NCBI RefSeq assembly: GCF_001262605.1
Contig: NZ_LGTC01000001.1
Location: forward strand, 1,784,501 to 1,848,500
From: Pseudobacteroides cellulosolvens ATCC 35603 = DSM 2933
Lineage (GTDB): Bacteria; Bacillota; Clostridia; Acetivibrionales; DSM-2933
Length of the DNA: 64,000 nt
Direction of reading: 5' to 3'
This document shows, piece after piece, positions 38,117 through 47,074 of the stretch (the stretch's first letter is position 1; every line of letters starts with the position of its first letter). The notes beneath the pieces are model-generated. The model was not told the DNA's origin, did no database searches, and saw only the letters and a list, made by a program, of their open reading frames with translations. The position numbers and the translations under genes are program-made.

Positions 38117-38512
38117 TTAAATCCATTTCTTAATAACAACCTTTGTACCTATTCCAACCTGGGATGTTATGAAAAAGTAGTCCATCAGCCTTTTGCTGCC
38201 CGGAAGGCCCAAACCCATACCCTTTCCGGTAGTAAACCCTTCTTTCATAACAAGTTCAATATCTTCAATTCCTGGCCCTTCATCAATAAATGAAAACATA
38301 AGACCCTTTTGTGATCCATTTGAAATAACTTCAATAACAACCCTGCCACTTCCGGCATGTTCATAGACATTTCTAGAAAGCTCACTTACCGCCGTTATGA
38401 TCCTGGTCTGATCAACCAAACCAAAATTCATTTCCTTGGCCGCTTCTCTTGACTTTTGCCGGGCAATCACTATGTCACGTTCTTCATTTATCATAACCTC
38501 ATAAAGTATCAT
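38117..38512 (-). CDS. rsbT: RsbT-like serine kinase (stressosome)
   Basis: GHKL switch kinase of 131 residues. In the B. subtilis model RsbT phosphorylates RsbR and RsbS and is then released to activate a downstream phosphatase. Motifs are AVSELSRNVYEHAGSG (N-box with RsbT-type sequence), FIDEGPGIEDI and GKGMGLGLPGSKRLMDYF. The start is ATG 38512 after GAGAGGA, overlapping the rsbS stop by 14 bases. The gene order rsbR-rsbS-rsbT is the classic stressosome order. Confidence 0.93.
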   Translation of the reverse strand: MILYEVMINEERDIVIARQKSREAAKEMNFGLVDQTRIITAVSELSRNVYEHAGSGRVVIEVISNGSQKGLMFSFIDEGPGIEDIELVMKEGFTTGKGMGLGLPGSKRLMDYFFITSQVGIGTKVVIKKWI

Positions 38513-38960
38513 CTAGTTCCTCTCCCAGCTGATCATTCCCATCTAACCCATCATCCGCCAATCTTCCTGTTAATGCTGACTCATCTACTTCTTCTATGCA
38601 TTGAGATTTAATTTCTCTTTTAAGTTTCTCAATTCCAGACTCCATATCCAAGGCGGTATTGACACTGCCTATTTCCAAGCCTAATTCAACCAAAGTGATG
38701 GCAACACAAGGTTTCATGCCTACAATCATGATTTCCGAGCCCAATAATCTTATCATCCTGGCTGTATCGGAAATAACTCTCCCCAAAAATGAATCAATTA
38801 TATCCAACACAGATATATCAATAAGAACTCCAACCGCTTTATTCTTGTAAATTTTCTCTAAAATATCCTGTTGGAAGTTCACTATGGACCTATCAGTTAA
38901 GTCTCCCTGCAAGGATACAATTAGTATGTTGTTAATCTTTAGTATTGGTATTTTTTCCAT
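38499..38960 (-). CDS. rsbS: RsbS-like STAS protein (stressosome)
   Basis: STAS domain protein of 153 residues, a core stressosome subunit that sequesters RsbT. Characteristic parts are IPILKINNILIVSLQGDLTD at the N-terminus, the phosphorylation-loop region VLIDISVLDIIDSFLGRVI, and IMIVGMKPCVAITLVELGL. The C-terminus carries an extra acidic tail of about 30 residues (EEVDESALTGRLADDGLDG), not usual in RsbS. The start is ATG 38960 after GGAGAGA. It is translationally coupled to rsbT. Confidence 0.92.
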   Translation of the reverse strand: MEKIPILKINNILIVSLQGDLTDRSIVNFQQDILEKIYKNKAVGVLIDISVLDIIDSFLGRVISDTARMIRLLGSEIMIVGMKPCVAITLVELGLEIGSVNTALDMESGIEKLKREIKSQCIEEVDESALTGRLADDGLDGNDQLGEELDDTL

Positions 38961-38979
38961 TTATATCTCTCCATTACCT

Positions 38980-39843
38980 CTAGCTCTTTTTTACTTTCAC
39001 TACTCGATAATCCATCATATCATATGCTAATTTTATACCATCTGCCATTAATGCTTTTGTCATAACGCCCGACAAATCCACCCCCAGGTGTACCATGGTC
39101 TGGGCAATTGCAGGACTAATACCGGTAATAATGATTTCTGCTCCAAGCAGTTTGATTGCACTTGCTGTTTTTAGAAGGTGGTTTGCAACAAGCGTATCAA
39201 CAGTTGGCACTCCCGTAATATCAATAATTGCAACTAATGATCCGGTTTCAACAATCATTTCTAAAAGTTTCTCCATTATTAACTGTGTTCTTTTGCTGTC
39301 AAGTGTTCCAATAAGAGGTACTGCCAGTATCCTATCCCACACACTTATTACCGGAGTTGATAACTCTATCATATCCTGCTGCTGCCTTAAAATAATGTTT
39401 TCTCTTTCCTTCACATAAAGGTTGAATGTAAATAAACTCATTTTATCAAATACATCGGACAGCCTTATAATTTCTGAATTTATTGAAGCATTATCATCAC
39501 TAAAATCTTTTTGCAAAACTTTAAAAACAATTGTCTTCAATGAATATATATACATGCTTATTTCCATAGGTCCCATACCTTTTAAAGCAGTGGTCCTTGA
39601 GTAAAGTTCCAATGACCCTTTTATACCATTAGAATCCATAGCATTTAAAGATACTTTATCTTCACTAAGCATGGACATAAAAACATCTAGAATCTGAGTA
39701 CAAAAGCTTTTGACATCATTATCCGAAAGTACACTCTTTTTAATGATTTTGTTTAGTTTTATTTCTTTTTCCCATAAGTCTACGATAATATCCTTTTTAT
39801 TTATTAGTAATTCATAGGTCTTTACACTATTTATTTTGTCCAT
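38980..39843 (-). CDS. rsbR: RsbR-like stressosome sensor
   Basis: 287 residues. A helical N-terminal sensor (about 1-150) of the RsbRD type is joined by a helical linker (KERENIILRQQQDMIELSTPVI) to a C-terminal STAS domain (VPLIGTLDSKR ... AIIDITGVPTVDTLVANHLLK ... IIITGISPAIAQTMVHLGV). The SITGVPTVDT-type loop carries the expected threonine phosphorylation site. The variable N-terminus faces outward in stressosomes and receives signals; the signal here is unknown. It lies 15 bases after cheB, physically joining the chemosensory and stressosome gene sets. Confidence 0.93.
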   Translation of the reverse strand: MDKINSVKTYELLINKKDIIVDLWEKEIKLNKIIKKSVLSDNDVKSFCTQILDVFMSMLSEDKVSLNAMDSNGIKGSLELYSRTTALKGMGPMEISMYIYSLKTIVFKVLQKDFSDDNASINSEIIRLSDVFDKMSLFTFNLYVKERENIILRQQQDMIELSTPVISVWDRILAVPLIGTLDSKRTQLIMEKLLEMIVETGSLVAIIDITGVPTVDTLVANHLLKTASAIKLLGAEIIITGISPAIAQTMVHLGVDLSGVMTKALMADGIKLAYDMMDYRVVKVKKS

Positions 39844-39858
39844 ATTTTCATTATTCTC

Positions 39859-40920
39859 CTATCTCATCACTGCTCTTATTATTTCATTGGGAATTCTATG
39901 TGATGGTGCCACTATTTGGGCACCTCCACGTTCAATAGCTTCTCTTGGCATACCGAAAACTACAGCAGTAGACTCATCCTCTGCAATTGTTATGCCTCCT
40001 GCTTTTCTTATCTTTACCATAGCATCAGCACCATCATCACCCATGCCTGTCATCAATACCCCTATAACGTTTTTGCCTCCGTAACACTCCAATACTGACT
40101 CCATAGTAACATTTACAGAGGGCATAAATAGTGTCTTTGGTGTATTTGTTAATCTGATTCCCTCTTTCCTAACTGTGAGATGATATCCTCCAGGAGCAAG
40201 AAAACCTTTACCATTAACTACTTTGTCCCCTACTTCTGCTTCTTTGATATCGATTTTACTTGCGTCATTTATCCGCCTCGCAAAGGTTGATGTAAACGCA
40301 GGTGGCATGTGCTGAACAATAATTATGGCTGCTTTAAGATCAACAGGAATCATTGGAAGGACCTCCATAAGTGTGTTGGGCCCGCCAGTTGATATTCCTA
40401 TCACAACTACCTTGGATGCACACGATTTACTTAAAGATGATGTGCTTACTGCTGGCCTTTCTCTATTCGGCTTTATAATTGGTCTTTCAATCCTTCCTCT
40501 GATACTGCATTTTCTCGAGTACTTATAAGCTGCCTTTACCTTTTCAATGATCTCTTTTCCGACAATGTATATATTTGAGGATACTGTTCCAGATGGCTTG
40601 GCAACAAAATCAAATGCACCAAGTTCAAGTGCTTCGAATGTGATGAGTGCTCCTTCCTGAGACAGTGAACTTAAAACAATAACAGCAACATTAGGAAATT
40701 CATTAAGAATATGCTGCATAGAAGTAAGACCATCCATAAGAGGCATGTTTATATCCATGGTAATTACATCCGGCATCAATTCCCTTGCTTTTAAAATAGC
40801 ATCTTCACCATCTCTTGCCACCCCTATCACTTCCAAGCTGGAATCAGTAGATATGATTTCCTTTATAGCCTTTCTCATAAGTGCTGAGTCATCAACAATT
40901 AATACCTTGATTCTCTCCAT
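39859..40920 (-). CDS. cheB: CheB protein-glutamate methylesterase
   Basis: 353 residues. An N-terminal receiver (VLIVDDSALMRK, phospho-aspartate in VITMDINMPLMDG, LSSLS, AKPSG) is fused to a C-terminal methylesterase. The catalytic serine lies in GISTGGPNTLMEVLP, the histidine in VQHMPPAFTSTFARR and the aspartate in MTGMGDDGADAM. It removes methyl groups from MCPs after phosphorylation by CheA. The start is ATG 40920 after GGAGGG; the longer frame from 40962 has no site. Confidence 0.96.
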   Translation of the reverse strand: MERIKVLIVDDSALMRKAIKEIISTDSSLEVIGVARDGEDAILKARELMPDVITMDINMPLMDGLTSMQHILNEFPNVAVIVLSSLSQEGALITFEALELGAFDFVAKPSGTVSSNIYIVGKEIIEKVKAAYKYSRKCSIRGRIERPIIKPNRERPAVSTSSLSKSCASKVVVIGISTGGPNTLMEVLPMIPVDLKAAIIIVQHMPPAFTSTFARRINDASKIDIKEAEVGDKVVNGKGFLAPGGYHLTVRKEGIRLTNTPKTLFMPSVNVTMESVLECYGGKNVIGVLMTGMGDDGADAMVKIRKAGGITIAEDESTAVVFGMPREAIERGGAQIVAPSHRIPNEIIRAVMR

Positions 40921-40982
40921 GGTTGTCCCTCCAAAACATAAGAAGATATCAATCATTCTCAACTAATGGTAATCACCCATCC

Positions 40983-41030
40983 CTCTCCCGGGTTTACCTT
41001 TTGAAATAAACAATTAGTAATACGGGAGAG
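40983..41030 (-). other. hairpin between the triple CheW gene and cheB
   Basis: CTCTCCCG (40983-40990) pairs with CGGGAGAG (41023-41030), with an inner GTTTA/TAAAC pair. There is no U-tract on the minus strand, so it looks more like an RNA-stabilising or processing hairpin than a terminator. Confidence 0.45.
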
Positions 41031-41085
41031 AGATAAACAATTTCACTTGTTTATGAAACTGTCTTCAGTGACATTAAACAGTTTT

Positions 41086-42639
41086 TTATACTGGTTGCTT
41101 CTTGGCCTTTCCTTTTGCTGTCTCAACCTTCTTTTCCGGCTCAACTTCAATGGATGGTTTCTCATTAAACTTAAGAACCTTTCTAAGGCTTAGAATGAGT
41201 ATCATCCTCTTTCCGCTGTCCAGCTTTCCAACCCCTTCAATATACTCAGTATCTATACCGCTGGATAATATTTTAGGAGGTGCTTCAATATAGCTTTTTT
41301 CAAACCTCAATACCTCAGATACAGCATCGACAACTATTCCTGTCTTCTTACTCTCTACATCCACTATAATAACCCTTGTAGAATCTGTCTTTTCTTGGTC
41401 TGAGAGACCAAAAAGTTTTCTTAGATCCAGTGCAGGAATAATATTACCCCTTAAGTTGACTATACCCTCAATAAAATATGGTGCCCTGGGTATCTTTGTT
41501 ATTTCTGTCATCCTGTTTATTTCCTGCACATCGGTTATTTTTATGGCAAATTCCTCATTATCCAGTTTAAATGTAACCAACTGCTCCTCATCCATAAGCT
41601 GTCTTTCAATGCTTTTGGTCTCTTCTTCTGAAGATGATTCCTGGTAACTTTTTATATTACTAAGTTCATCCATTGAAAGCAGCTTTGTAGGTTCTAAGAG
41701 AAGCAACAGCCTTTTACCATTATTAAGCTTGGCTATTCCTTTAATCTGCTCACCGTCTGCATTGTAAAATACAGGTGGCGGAGGTTGTATTACGCTTGTC
41801 GGTACTCTTATGACCTCTGTAACCTTGTCTACTAAAATTCCAGAGGTCATATTACCCATATCCACTATGAGGATTCTGGTATGGTCGGTTAGATCATCAT
41901 CTTCCATTCCGAAATATCTTCTTAAGTTTAAGATGGGCAGCAGATGATTTCTAATGGATACAACTCCTTCAATATAATGCTCGCAGTTTGGTACCTTTAC
42001 TATCTCCGGCACCCTTATGATTTCCTTAACCTGCATTATGTTTAGTGCATACTCTTCTTTCCCAATCATAAAGGAAACAAGCTGCTCCTCCTCTAACATT
42101 TCTTTAGTTGATGTGGCTATTGATTCTGCCGTACCTGAATTGTTGGACATGTTGTCTATTATTTCATTCAAACCTTCCATGTCATCCATATTAAGTATCT
42201 TTAACAGCTCTAAGAACATAATAAGTCTTTTTCCGCTGTTTAACTTCACAACACCGCTGATATAATCGGTATCAATGTTTTTAATAACTGCAGGCGGAGG
42301 CTCTACTTCAGATGTATTAACCCTCATAACCTCAGATACCTTGTCAACAATCATACCTGTAGCTTTTCCGTTAATATCAATAACAAGCACCCTGCTGTTT
42401 TCATCCTTCTCTTTTTTTTCCATACTCAGCCTGGATCTGCCATCAATAATAGGTAGGACGCTTCCTCTTAAGTTGCACACACCCTCTATGTATGATGGAG
42501 CATTAGGAACCTTTGTTATGTCTGTTACCCTGACAATTTCTTTGACATTCATTATATTTGCTCCAAACTCCTCATGTCCAAGATGAAAGGTAACCAGCTG
42601 TATCTCTGTAAAGCTTGATGCATTTACCTGAGAAGCCAT
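41086..42639 (-). CDS. three-domain CheW coupling protein
   Basis: 517 residues made of three complete CheW domains in tandem, at about 10-155, 185-330 and 350-495. Each has the pattern QLVTF...EEFA.NI..V.EI.R, a central IEGV.NLRG..LP..D.R and a later (S)GI.VDKV.EV.RV. Linkers are acidic, and the C-terminus is lysine-rich. CheW bridges MCP tips and CheA; three linked copies could span several receptor-kinase contacts in one array. It follows the double-tip soluble MCP gene, which fits such bridging. The start is ATG 42639 after GGGGGT. Confidence 0.92.
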   Translation of the reverse strand: MASQVNASSFTEIQLVTFHLGHEEFGANIMNVKEIVRVTDITKVPNAPSYIEGVCNLRGSVLPIIDGRSRLSMEKKEKDENSRVLVIDINGKATGMIVDKVSEVMRVNTSEVEPPPAVIKNIDTDYISGVVKLNSGKRLIMFLELLKILNMDDMEGLNEIIDNMSNNSGTAESIATSTKEMLEEEQLVSFMIGKEEYALNIMQVKEIIRVPEIVKVPNCEHYIEGVVSIRNHLLPILNLRRYFGMEDDDLTDHTRILIVDMGNMTSGILVDKVTEVIRVPTSVIQPPPPVFYNADGEQIKGIAKLNNGKRLLLLLEPTKLLSMDELSNIKSYQESSSEEETKSIERQLMDEEQLVTFKLDNEEFAIKITDVQEINRMTEITKIPRAPYFIEGIVNLRGNIIPALDLRKLFGLSDQEKTDSTRVIIVDVESKKTGIVVDAVSEVLRFEKSYIEAPPKILSSGIDTEYIEGVGKLDSGKRMILILSLRKVLKFNEKPSIEVEPEKKVETAKGKAKKQPV

Positions 42640-42657
42640 TGCTATACCCCCATTCCA

Positions 42658-44622
42658 TTACATGTTTTGTAATTCATCAGCCAAACTTGATATTTCCTCA
42701 ATGGCTTCTGCCAGCTCCTGCATACCTCTTGCTTGTTCAGATGCCGCATTTGAAGCCTCATTAGCTGCCTTTGAAGCCTCCTGTGCTGCTGCTGCAATCT
42801 GCTCAATTCCCTTTCTTGCCTGTTCAAGTGCTACCATTGATTCTCCCGCACCTTTGGCAACTTCTTTTACTCCCATGAGAATTGATGTCATATTCTCTTC
42901 GATTCCATTTAAAGACTCTGTAATCCTTTTTGCTTTTTCTGCTTCTGAGAATGCTGTTTTACTTGAAATATCTATATCTGAGGAAACTCTCAGTATTTGA
43001 CTCTGAATTCCCCTTACAAGATCTTTAATTTTATCTGTATTTTCTGCAGACTCATTGGCTAATGTCCTGATATCACCTGCAACTACAGAAAAACCTCGCC
43101 CAAATTCACCGGCACGTGCTGCTTCAATTGATCCGTTTACTGCAAGCATATTGGTTTGAATAGTCACATTGACAATGGCATCAACAATTTTATCAATTTT
43201 CCTAGTAGTCTCCTCTAGGTTCTTTATATTCTTTGCAGATACAGTACTTGATTGTGCAGCTGAAGAAATTCCTTCAATTAGATTATCTACTCCAATTTTA
43301 TTGGCTTCTATCAATTTTTGAAGTTCAGATACCTTATCGTTAGCTTCTCCGGCACTTTCGTTCATCTGTTTAGCTGCCACAGAAAGCCTTTCTGCTAAAG
43401 TCCCTGCTTTATCAGTAATCTCAGCCTGTGCTTTGGCACCTGTAGATATCTGTGTCATAGCGGTCATTATCTGGCTTGATAATGCATTAGCTTCCTCAAC
43501 ATTTGCTGATAACTCCTCTGCTGCAGCGGCTAAAGTTTCTGAGGATTTTTGAGCATCAGTAGATACCTTCAATTCCTCTGCCAATTGCGCAAGTTCAGCT
43601 GATGCAACATTCAACTCTTCAAATGCCTTGTTCTGTTCAGACAAGGACTTATCAATCTCTTCCGCTGCACTGCTTTGCTGTTCGGCAGCCGCCGCAACCT
43701 GTTCAGCAAGGGATAAAAACTCAGCAGCACCTTTATTGGCATCTACAGCATTTTGCGATACTTCATTAACACCTTTTTGTACTAAAGCAACTTCATCGTT
43801 TATTTTAACTAAATCTGATGTAACCTTCTTAGATTTTTCAATCTCTTCATTTGCCGATTTTGTTGCAGAGTCTATGTCACCAACAACAACTTTTACATTC
43901 TTTTGTATATCATTAACCAGTTCTCTTATATCTCTAGCTGATTTTTCTGATATTTCAGCCAGATTCCTAACTTCGTCAGCAACAACAGCAAACCCCCTTC
44001 CGTGTTCACCTGCCCGTGCTGCTTCAATTGCTGCATTCAGTGCAAGAAGGTTGGTTTGATCCGCTATCCTTACAACGGCCTGAACTATATTTCCAATCTC
44101 ATCAGACTGTTTTTCCAACGCTGTAACCAGTTTAACAGACTCTAGATTCGTATCAGCCGACTCCTTAATTCCCTTTACAAGCTGTTCTATATCACCCGCT
44201 GTTGCTTTTATTAAGACTTGTGCTTCATCAACCTTTTGTAATGATTCCTTAGCCCTCTTGTCAGCAATTACCGAAGCTTTATCAATCTGGTTTATTGCTG
44301 CTCTGGATTCTTCAGCAGCTGACGATGCTTCGTTTGCCCCAGTTGCTATCTGGCCCATTGTTGCACTTAGTTCTTTCGCAGCATTACTGGATTCTTCAAT
44401 ACCTGAAGCCAGCTGTTCAGTTGTAGCGGCAATTCTTTCCGCCATCTGCTGCTGTTTTGCAAGGGTTCTGGCTTTTACTTTCTCCTGTGCCTGCTTTTTA
44501 GCCAGCTCCCTTTTCTTTTCAATATCATTGGCATTATTTTGTACTGAGGTTTGTTCAGTACGTTTTTCACCTACTGATGAAGCCCTAGACGTAGTAGCAG
44601 GCTTTGCAAGTCTTTTTTCCAT
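42658..44622 (-). CDS. soluble chemoreceptor with two MCP signalling tips
   Basis: 654 residues, no membrane helix and no recognisable sensor domain. A basic, Q/K-rich N-terminus leads to a long coiled coil with a canonical tip ([20 protein letters not shown]) near residues 190-225. A second coiled-coil unit has a divergent tip ([20 protein letters not shown]) near 490-525. Adjacent to the second tip, [12 protein letters not shown] replaces the usual [12 protein letters not shown]. Such a protein would sit in a cytoplasmic array and may contact CheA/CheW at two points. The start is ATG 44622 after GGAGGT. Confidence 0.92.
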   Translation of the reverse strand: MEKRLAKPATTSRASSVGEKRTEQTSVQNNANDIEKKRELAKKQAQEKVKARTLAKQQQMAERIAATTEQLASGIEESSNAAKELSATMGQIATGANEASSAAEESRAAINQIDKASVIADKRAKESLQKVDEAQVLIKATAGDIEQLVKGIKESADTNLESVKLVTALEKQSDEIGNIVQAVVRIADQTNLLALNAAIEAARAGEHGRGFAVVADEVRNLAEISEKSARDIRELVNDIQKNVKVVVGDIDSATKSANEEIEKSKKVTSDLVKINDEVALVQKGVNEVSQNAVDANKGAAEFLSLAEQVAAAAEQQSSAAEEIDKSLSEQNKAFEELNVASAELAQLAEELKVSTDAQKSSETLAAAAEELSANVEEANALSSQIMTAMTQISTGAKAQAEITDKAGTLAERLSVAAKQMNESAGEANDKVSELQKLIEANKIGVDNLIEGISSAAQSSTVSAKNIKNLEETTRKIDKIVDAIVNVTIQTNMLAVNGSIEAARAGEFGRGFSVVAGDIRTLANESAENTDKIKDLVRGIQSQILRVSSDIDISSKTAFSEAEKAKRITESLNGIEENMTSILMGVKEVAKGAGESMVALEQARKGIEQIAAAAQEASKAANEASNAASEQARGMQELAEAIEEISSLADELQNM

Positions 44623-44790
44623 AAAATTGATACCTCCAGTTTTTTTGATGTTTGAAAGTATTTACCAACTTCTATTACTACATTTAAAAATTCCCAATAC
44701 TTATATAAAACTTGATCGTCTCCCTACACCCAAAATTCGTAAGTGAAAAAACCGGAAACAACAAGGTTGGGCCATAATTTCCAATAGACG

Positions 44791-44855
44791 AATAAAGGCC
44801 AATACAATTAACATAATATAAATATATTTTTATATCATGTTAGTTATATTGGCCT
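44791..44855 (-). terminator. terminator between the cheW-ParA operon and the MCP gene; spacer 44623-44980
   Basis: On the minus strand a long hairpin (AGGCCAATATAACTAACAT paired with ATGTTAATTGTATTGGCCT, with mismatches) is followed by TTTATTC. It ends the first transcript, so the soluble MCP gene needs a promoter within 44623-44790; I could not identify one with confidence. Nothing else coding is seen in this spacer. Confidence 0.65.
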
Positions 44856-44980
44856 ACATGTAACTGGCATTGCTTTACCATTCACAAAGTCAACCTATAT
44901 TAAGAAAGTAAGGAGGCATACCTTGAACTAGCATCTTTGCCTTTTCAAAGTACCCATTAATATATTTAATTTTTAACATA

Positions 44981-45625
44981 TCATTGGGGTATAAATCCAA
45001 ACTTACTTATATCCAACAACAGAGTTATCTTATCCCCATTATCTGAGCTGTCAATTCCTTTTAGTACTTTTCCGTTTCTGCCTTTTTCACTTTCCTGAAA
45101 GTTCCTGATACTGTTTGATGAGATATTCAATACTTGAGATACTTTATTAACCAAAATCCCATACAAAATTTGATCTACAGTAATGATAATTATTCTCGAA
45201 TTATCATTTGGAAGAAACTCCACTTCATCAAGAAAATATCCTATATTAACTACTGATATTATTTGATCCCTAAGGTTTATTATACCTACCAGGTACTCTT
45301 TACTCCTGGGTATTTTTACAACACCGGAATACCTGACAATCTCATTAACATACTTTAGTTCTATAGCGTACTCGGTATTATTCAAGCTAAAGTTTAGAAA
45401 CTTAACATTATGTGTTTCTTCAATTATTAACTTATCATGTAAATTATTCGGTAAACTCTTAGGTGGATTCTGCAGATTAGTTGTTTCCTCGGGATAATAA
45501 TCTTTTTTCTTTTCATCCATATTTTTTTCGGCAAGTTCCTTCTTCCTCTGAATATCAAGTTTTACTTTTTCGAAGTTATTTTTTAACTTATCACCCATTT
45601 TATCACTAGTAGTTTTTTTTGCCAT
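44981..45625 (-). CDS. CheW-like coupling protein with basic N-terminal extension
   Basis: 214 residues. A charged, mostly helical N-terminus of about 70 residues (rich in K, E, D) precedes a CheW domain (VKFLNFSLNNTEYAIELKYVNEIVRY, IPRSKEYLVGIINLRDQIISVVNI, GILVNKVSQVLNI). The gene directly follows a ParA ATPase gene and overlaps its last bases. In known systems a coupling protein or MCP recruits ParA to cytoplasmic arrays, so the extension may be the ParA contact. The start is ATG 45625; its ribosome binding site is weak. Confidence 0.85.
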   Translation of the reverse strand: MAKKTTSDKMGDKLKNNFEKVKLDIQRKKELAEKNMDEKKKDYYPEETTNLQNPPKSLPNNLHDKLIIEETHNVKFLNFSLNNTEYAIELKYVNEIVRYSGVVKIPRSKEYLVGIINLRDQIISVVNIGYFLDEVEFLPNDNSRIIIITVDQILYGILVNKVSQVLNISSNSIRNFQESEKGRNGKVLKGIDSSDNGDKITLLLDISKFGFIPQ

Positions 45626-45626
45626 T

Positions 45627-46370
45627 TTACCCAATCAGCCTTTCTACAACTAATGAAAATTGATTTGCCGCTACATTATCAAACTCAAATACTGTTTTAC
45701 CCAGCTTTCCTGCCTCTGTAAGCTTTATTCTCCTGTGAATAGGCTCAGATAATATATTGCTGTTGCTAAAGAATTCCTTTAAAAACTCCAGGTTTTCTTT
45801 GCTATCATTAGTCCTTTGATCAAACATATTAGGAATAACCAATGATATCATATCAGGGTCTAATCTAAGATCTGCCAGATATTCATATATATTTCCTATC
45901 GCTCTTACTGAAGCTGCTTCAACCTGGACAGGCAGTACAATATTATCTACATAGCAAAGAACAGCATCATTTATTTTTGTTCTTTGGGGTCCGCAGTCTA
46001 TAATTACATAATCATATCTTAAACTTTCCAAACCCGCTAATAATTCATTAAGTACTAAATCTATTCTGGATATCCTGTGGAACTGCGAATTTATCTGTTC
46101 TATGTGCATTGACGGGAGAAGATCAAGGTTTTCACGGGCACTTATAATACATTCTTCTATTGTGCAGCAATTTCTATTATTAATCAGATCAAAAAAAGTA
46201 TTTTTGTAGTCATCCTGAGTAAATCCTAGAAACATGCTTGAATCATTCTGTCCATCCAGATCTATGAGCAGTATTTTAAAACCTTTTAAAGCCAGGCCAT
46301 GCGCTATCTGGACAGATACCGTGCTTTTTCCTACCCCACCCTTATTATTAATTACTGCAATTTTTTTCAT
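45627..46370 (-). CDS. ParA/Soj-like ATPase, probable chemosensory array positioner
   Basis: 247 residues with deviant Walker A NNKGGVGKSTVS near residue 7, Walker A' LLIDLDGQNDSSMFLG and Walker B YDYVIIDCGPQ. No ParB partner is encoded nearby. Genes of this family next to cheW and soluble MCP genes (for example PpfA in Rhodobacter sphaeroides) segregate cytoplasmic chemosensory clusters, which is the most likely role here. The start is ATG 46370 after GGGG; the frame could extend four codons upstream. Confidence 0.87.
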   Translation of the reverse strand: MKKIAVINNKGGVGKSTVSVQIAHGLALKGFKILLIDLDGQNDSSMFLGFTQDDYKNTFFDLINNRNCCTIEECIISARENLDLLPSMHIEQINSQFHRISRIDLVLNELLAGLESLRYDYVIIDCGPQRTKINDAVLCYVDNIVLPVQVEAASVRAIGNIYEYLADLRLDPDMISLVIPNMFDQRTNDSKENLEFLKEFFSNSNILSEPIHRRIKLTEAGKLGKTVFEFDNVAANQFSLVVERLIG

Positions 46371-46381
46371 AGTATACCCCA

Positions 46382-46747
46382 TTATCTTACAATAAATTTT
46401 TCTTCAATATTCTCTCTCATTGCTAGTATAATCAGGTTTTCCCCAGTTTTAGTACTTGTTTCATAATGCGAACTTATAACATCACAATTGACAATTTTTA
46501 TAACAAGGTCTTTGAGATAATCTTTTGTCGCCTCAAACTGAGTTACTTTAAATTCCTTTATTTGTTTTATACCTTCAATATTCTCAGCAATTTTACGCTG
46601 AGCAAGACTAATTATATTCCCTGTACGAATTATTATTAGATCTTGAGAGATGATTGTCCTAATGGACTTTGGCCCTTTTCCATAAACTTCAGTTTCAAAT
46701 TTACTTACAGCATCACTAATTTTGGCCTCTATTTGTCTTTTTATCAT
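46382..46747 (-). CDS. DUF2294 protein
   Basis: 121 residues matching the DUF2294 pattern: GKGPKSIRTIISQDLIIIRTGN near residues 23-44, followed by a region with AENIEGIKQIKEFK. Function is unknown. It is the first gene of the signalling island and lies downstream of a SigD-like promoter. It precedes parA by 11 bases relative to the chosen start, so the three genes DUF2294-parA-cheW form an operon. Confidence 0.8.
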   Translation of the reverse strand: MIKRQIEAKISDAVSKFETEVYGKGPKSIRTIISQDLIIIRTGNIISLAQRKIAENIEGIKQIKEFKVTQFEATKDYLKDLVIKIVNCDVISSHYETSTKTGENLIILAMRENIEEKFIVR

Positions 46748-46832
46748 CTAATTAAACCAGCCTTTAGAATATTATTGTGTCTTTCAAAGGTGTATCTATC
46801 TTAATTCATTTTATAAAGTAATTACTGAATTC

Positions 46833-46859
46833 TTATCGGATATTTATACATCATTCTTA
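46833..46859 (-). promoter_or_regulatory. SigD (sigma-28)-like promoter of the signalling island
   Basis: Minus-strand TAAG (46856-46859), 15 bases, then TCCGATAA (46833-46840). This matches TAAA-N15-GCCGATAA with one mismatch per box. It lies 86 bases upstream of the DUF2294 start. It suggests that the island belongs to the motility/chemotaxis regulon. The rest of spacer 46748-47074 shows no gene. Confidence 0.55.
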
Positions 46860-46984
46860 ATACTGGATTTTTATTTTATATCGCCATTTTTTCAAACGAA
46901 TCAAATGTATTTTATTCTATCATTGGCATACTTAGCTAAAATGGCACTTATGACAGTGTCATTTCTTCGCGGAATTCTTAAAGA

Positions 46985-47034
46985 AAAAAGCTAATGCAAA
47001 ATAACCTTATAAGTAATTATTTTGCATTAGCTTC
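46985..47034 (-). terminator. terminator after guaB
   Basis: A perfect 17-base stem AAGCTAATGCAAAATAA/TTATTTTGCATTAGCTT with a 12-base loop, followed on the minus strand by TTTTTCTTT. Confidence 0.9.
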
Positions 47035-47074
47035 TTATAAAACATCATTATGTTAACAAATTTACTTCAAATCA

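Noticed and set aside
44258..44746. 162-codon plus-strand frame opposite the soluble MCP gene
   Set aside because: It mirrors the alanine- and glutamate-rich coiled-coil codons on the other strand; it is a shadow frame.
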